NCBI GenBank assembly: GCA_900319195.1 | Contig: ONNL01000036.1 | Span: forward strand, 1 to 9,945 | Length of the DNA stretch: 9,945 bases | Direction: 5' to 3' | Source of the DNA: an uncultured Ruminococcus sp. | GTDB taxonomy: Bacteria > Bacillota > Clostridia > Oscillospirales > Ruminococcaceae | Shown here: positions 7,052 to 9,945 of the stretch, in pieces | Position numbering within the stretch: the first letter of the stretch is position 1 | How the letters are laid out: the number at the start of each line of letters is the position of its first letter | Notes under the pieces: model-generated | Told to the model about the DNA's origin: nothing | What the model saw: the letters and a program-made list of their open reading frames with translations, nothing else | Database searches by the model: none | Program-made: the position numbers and the translations under genes

Positions 7052-7079
7052 TAGATGTAATTTGTTTGGAGGTTTTATT

Positions 7080-8555
7080 ATGGATAATGTCAGCAAGATC
7101 GGTTTTGACAATGAAAAATACCTGAAAATGCAGTCTGAGCACATCAGAGAGCGTATCGCCCAGTTTGGCGACAAGCTCTATCTCGAGTTCGGCGGAAAGC
7201 TCTTTGACGACTTCCACGCTTCCCGTGTGCTCCCGGGATTCAAGCCCGACAGTAAGCTCCAGATGCTTCTTCAGCTCAAGGACGAGGCGGAAATTGTCAT
7301 CGTCATCAACTCGGGCGACATAGAAAAGAACAAGGTGCGCGGCGACCTCGGTATCACCTATGATGTCGATGTTATCCGTCTGCTCAATGTTTTCAGAAAG
7401 ATAGGGCTCTATGTCAGCAGTGTAGTCCTCACTCAGTACGACCACCAGCCGACTGCCGACGCTTTCCAGAGCAGACTTGAATCCCTCGGTGTCAAGGTCT
7501 ACCACCACTACCACATCGAAGGCTATCCCTCAAACCTCAAGAAGATAATCAGCGACGAGGGCTACGGCAAAAACGACTATATCGAGACCTCACGCAAGCT
7601 CGTCGTTATCACAGCACCCGGACCGGGAAGCGGTAAAATGGCTACCTGCCTCTCGCAGATATACCACGAGAACAAGCGCGGCGCAAAGGCAGGCTACGCT
7701 AAGTTCGAGACATTCCCGATATGGAACCTGCCCCTCCGTCACCCCGTAAATATCGCTTATGAGGCGGCTACCTCCGATCTCAATGACGTCAACATGATAG
7801 ACCCCTTTCACCTCGAAGCTTACGGAAAGACTACCGTAAACTACAACCGTGATATTGAGATTTTCCCCGTGCTCAACGCTATGTTCGAGACTATTCTCGG
7901 TGAGTCACCGTATAAGTCCCCGACAGACATGGGCGTAAACATGGCGGGCAACTGCATAATCGACGACGACGTTGTGTGCAGTGCCGCAAAGGATGAGATA
8001 ATCAGAAGATACTACGTTGCTCTTTGCGACAGAAGAAAGGGACTTATCCCCGATGATGAGGTCTACAAGCTCGAGCTCCTCATGAAGCAGGCAAACGTAA
8101 CTCCCGAGTGCAGAAAGGTCGTTGCGGCTTCGCTCGAAAAGGAAAAGGCTACGGGAGCACCTGCTGCGGCTATGGAACTGCCCGACGGCACTATCCTCAC
8201 AGGCAAGACCTCCGAGCTCCTCGGAGCAGCCTCGGCACTCCTGCTCAATGCGCTCAAATACTTCGGAGATATCGACGACAGCGTACTCCTTATGTCACCG
8301 CACGTTATCGAGCCTATCAACGACCTCAAGGTGCAGCACCTCGGCAATAACAACCCGAGACTTCATACCGACGAGACTCTCCTTGCACTCGCTATCTGCG
8401 CGAATACTGACGATAATGCAAAACGCGCTATGGAGCAGATCGCTAAGCTCCGTGGCTGTGAGGTGCACTCCACTGTTATCCTCTCTGCAGTTGATGAAAG
8501 AATATTCAAGCGCCTCGGCGTAAATCTCACCTGCGAACCTAAATACGAATCATGA
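7080..8555 (+). CDS. DUF1846 family protein of unknown function
   Basis: This 491-residue protein looks full length for the DUF1846 family, which is widespread in Firmicutes and some Actinobacteria. It has solved structures, but I know of no established role. It opens with the typical FDNEKYL (9-15) and SEHIRERI (19-26). It also contains ITAPGPGSGKMATCLSQIYHE (177-197), whose GPGSGK (181-186) resembles a nucleotide-binding P-loop. No Walker B motif was identified with confidence. NPRLHTDETLLALAIC (425-440) is another likely conserved block. There is no signal peptide or membrane segment, so it should be cytoplasmic. The start at 7080 was chosen because GGAGG lies 7 bases before it; the longer frame from 6948 would run through the promoter. 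The gene is monocistronic, ending at the terminator in palindromic element B. Codon use matches the neighbours. Confidence 0.88.
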   Translation: MDNVSKIGFDNEKYLKMQSEHIRERIAQFGDKLYLEFGGKLFDDFHASRVLPGFKPDSKLQMLLQLKDEAEIVIVINSGDIEKNKVRGDLGITYDVDVIRLLNVFRKIGLYVSSVVLTQYDHQPTADAFQSRLESLGVKVYHHYHIEGYPSNLKKIISDEGYGKNDYIETSRKLVVITAPGPGSGKMATCLSQIYHENKRGAKAGYAKFETFPIWNLPLRHPVNIAYEAATSDLNDVNMIDPFHLEAYGKTTVNYNRDIEIFPVLNAMFETILGESPYKSPTDMGVNMAGNCIIDDDVVCSAAKDEIIRRYYVALCDRRKGLIPDDEVYKLELLMKQANVTPECRKVVAASLEKEKATGAPAAAMELPDGTILTGKTSELLGAASALLLNALKYFGDIDDSVLLMSPHVIEPINDLKVQHLGNNNPRLHTDETLLALAICANTDDNAKRAMEQIAKLRGCEVHSTVILSAVDERIFKRLGVNLTCEPKYES

Positions 8556-8640
8556 TTTTATCGGGGGAAACTTTCTGAGGAAAGCTTTCCCCGAACCCCT
8601 TTCAAAGACTTTAATTTGAAATCTTTAAGGGATATAGCGT

Positions 8641-8670
8641 GTGTCGTCCTTATAGGGCGGCACATTTTTT
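8641..8670 (+). terminator. Intrinsic terminator of the DUF1846 gene, inside palindromic element B
   Basis: GTGTCGTCC and GGGCGGCAC form a nine-pair stem with two G-T wobbles and the loop TTATA. It is followed by A and six T (8665-8670). It lies about 85 bp beyond the stop and is enclosed by the arms of the larger palindrome. Confidence 0.75.
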
Positions 8671-8713
8671 GCGCTATATCCCTTAAAAATTTGAAGCAAA
8701 GCCTTCAAGACAG

Positions 8714-8750
8714 AAAATCGGGGAAGGCTCCGTCATAGAATCTTCCCCGA
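8714..8750 (-). terminator. Probable terminator of the right-edge dockerin gene
   Basis: The 9-bp stem TCGGGGAAG/CTTCCCCGA (8718-8726 with 8742-8750) is followed on the minus strand by TTTTCTG (T-run 8714-8717). It lies 35 bp beyond the stop at 8785. Confidence 0.6.
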
Positions 8751-8784
8751 TAAAACATAATAGATTTGATAACAGTATGTCAAT

Positions 8785-9945
8785 TTACTCAATAACAGGT
8801 AATGAAATTACAGTGCCGGAAAGGAACTTTTGTATAGTGAGTGCGTCCTCTGCGGTTATGCCGTCGCCGCCGCCGATAACGTCCGCATAGGGTCTATCCG
8901 CGTCCTTGATTACGAAATTATCAGGATTTGCCGCGGACTGCATGATAAGAGTCGGGTCTGCAACTGATACGAATCCGTCGCCGTTTGCGTCGCCGTACAC
9001 CATAGCTCCGCCGCTGATAACTGTGTCCTCGGGGAAAGCGTTTGTGCCTATAGCCTTGACAGAATCGGGGAGTGCTGCCGTTTTCAGCTCGGTATCGCCT
9101 GCAAAGGCATTGCTGCCAACAGCGGTAACTGTGTAGGTCTTGCCGTCGGAGGTGACCTTTGTGGGAATTATGATACTGCTGCCGCCTGCGAATCCCGAAT
9201 TGTTCTCCCAAGCGCTTCCGTCACCGACCATAGCTGTACCGTCGGCATTCAGCGTGTACCTCACTCCCTGAAAGTCTGCACCGTTTGTAAGGCTGTAATT
9301 CGCCTTGTTCAAGTCAGTAGCGTCCGAGTCGAGCTCGTAGTACGGGTAGAGCTCCATAGTGCCTATTGCGATAAGCTCGTCGCTGATAAGTCCCGAGGAA
9401 TCGCCCTCCTTGGTGGTGAAGCCCTTGAATTTCCATGTGCCGTATTCGTCCGTGTAGGACTGCTCGACAGTGCCTTTCAACAGTGACATTACCGTCACAG
9501 CCTCGGCATTTTTAATGCTTTGGGACAGCTCGTCCGTGAAGCCGTAATCGCCCGTGTAGTGCTCGTCGCCGCCTGCGAGGTGGAACGTCACATCATATCC
9601 CGAGGGGCCGCCCTCCACGAATCCGATAGGGGTTATCCTCGGGGAATTGCCGCCGAGCTGAGTGAATGTGTCCTCGCTCCAGTAGTTGCGGCTGTCGTTG
9701 ATGGTGAGTGCCGAAAGCTCCGAATCATCGGCAATTGTCGGGACAGTGCAGTTGAACGCGCAGGCATAGAACGGGATATGCAGTGCGTAGCAGCCGTCCT
9801 TTGTGAGCTTGAGGTTCATGGTGTTGAGACCGTAGGTCGTCCACGCGCTCGAATAGCCTGTCGTGCCTATCTTGAAGCCGTCGTACCAGTTGCCGAGCTG
9901 GATCTCGGAGTCCACTCCTTCTATCTTGTAGAGGAAGGTGAAGCC
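8785..9945 (-). CDS. Dockerin protein with BspA-like leucine-rich segment (5' end outside window)
   Basis: The frame stays open to the right edge, so 386 residues are visible and the start and any signal peptide are missing. A GTG at 9915 is in frame, but the ten codons before it are also open, so it is probably internal. Numbered from the edge, residues 1-160 match no family I recognise. Residues about 165-205 (YGTWKFKGFTTKEG ... MELYPYYEL) resemble a Listeria-Bacteroides-type repeat. Residues about 256-312 (ITAVGSNAF/VKAIGTNAF-like units) resemble BspA-type leucine-rich repeats. The type I dockerin (317-386) has loop one D319, N321, D323, D330 and loop two D355, D361, D367. It closely resembles the GH9 dockerin, so both probably bind the same cohesins. 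No catalytic motif is visible in this part. A structural, adhesive or binding role in the cellulosome is possible. No Thr linker separates the repeats from the dockerin. Confidence 0.85.
   Translation of the reverse strand, partial: GFTFLYKIEGVDSEIQLGNWYDGFKIGTTGYSSAWTTYGLNTMNLKLTKDGCYALHIPFYACAFNCTVPTIADDSELSALTINDSRNYWSEDTFTQLGGNSPRITPIGFVEGGPSGYDVTFHLAGGDEHYTGDYGFTDELSQSIKNAEAVTVMSLLKGTVEQSYTDEYGTWKFKGFTTKEGDSSGLISDELIAIGTMELYPYYELDSDATDLNKANYSLTNGADFQGVRYTLNADGTAMVGDGSAWENNSGFAGGSSIIIPTKVTSDGKTYTVTAVGSNAFAGDTELKTAALPDSVKAIGTNAFPEDTVISGGAMVYGDANGDGFVSVADPTLIMQSAANPDNFVIKDADRPYADVIGGGDGITAEDALTIQKFLSGTVISLPVIE

Larger units (their letters stand above)
8561..8750. repeat. Palindromic intergenic repeat element, copy B, with nested terminator
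   Basis: The left hairpin at 8561-8594 (arms from TCGGGG/CCCCGA inward to CTTTC/GAAAG, loop TGAG) is almost identical to that of copy A. The palindrome arms at 8624-8639 and 8672-8687 share the core AAGGGATATAGCG, with imperfect pairing further out. The centre (8640-8670) holds a terminator hairpin. A right-hand hairpin (8718-8750, arms TCGGGGAAG/CTTCCCCGA) closes the element and is less clearly present in copy A. The element lies between convergent stops at 8555 and 8785. Confidence 0.8.

Noticed and set aside
6948..7079. Upstream extension of the DUF1846 frame by 44 codons
   Set aside because: It would run through the consensus promoter at 7023-7051. The ATG at 7080 has GGAGG at the right distance and begins the conserved family sequence.
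1..9945. Cyclic di-GMP riboswitch, tRNA, CRISPR array, transposase, phage or defence genes
   Set aside because: I looked for these on both strands and saw no convincing motif; every large coding region is explained by the annotated genes.

Overview
The window looks like chromosomal DNA of a cellulolytic Ruminococcus-type Firmicute (Oscillospiraceae). The main evidence is two secreted proteins ending in type I dockerins of Ruminococcus style (GDAN.DG.VSVADPT first loop, one-residue-longer second loop, ADAL.IQKFL helix). One is a family 9 glycoside hydrolase with a Thr-rich linker. Firmicute-style promoters (TTGNNN-17-TATAAT) and GGAGG ribosome binding sites agree. The genus is inferred from protein style, not from a marker gene.

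Layout, left to right. Positions 1-50 hold the 3' tail of a plus-strand gene. A palindromic repeat element (copy A, 71-231) follows. Minus-strand genes then run: a soluble diguanylate cyclase with a LacI-type ligand-binding domain (241-2169), a membrane-anchored metallophosphoesterase (2312-3139), a dockerin-bearing GH9 cellulase (3290-5788) and an AraC-family regulator (6095-6844). A 235-bp divergent intergenic region carries back-to-back promoters. It leads into a plus-strand DUF1846 gene (7080-8555). Copy B of the palindromic element (8561-8750) separates that gene from a convergent minus-strand gene cut by the right edge (8785-9945), which encodes a secreted-type protein with a BspA-like leucine-rich segment and a dockerin.

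Most genes appear to be single transcription units: good promoters precede four of them, and hairpin terminators lie after several. The AraC gene lies directly upstream of the cellulase on the same strand, 306 bp away, so it is a candidate local regulator or a read-through partner; this is inference from position. The cellulase and the right-edge protein carry near-identical dockerin signatures and probably dock on the same scaffoldin cohesins. The diguanylate cyclase keeps its catalytic motif but lacks the product-inhibition site, suggesting a cytoplasmic receptor that links a small ligand, perhaps a sugar, to cyclic di-GMP.

The most unusual structure is the pair of palindromic elements. Both share flanks in the same orientation, but the terminator nested inside the palindrome is inverted between the copies, so that it points against the minus-strand gene in copy A and the plus-strand gene in copy B. 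No defence system, phage, transposase, CRISPR array, tRNA or rRNA was seen.
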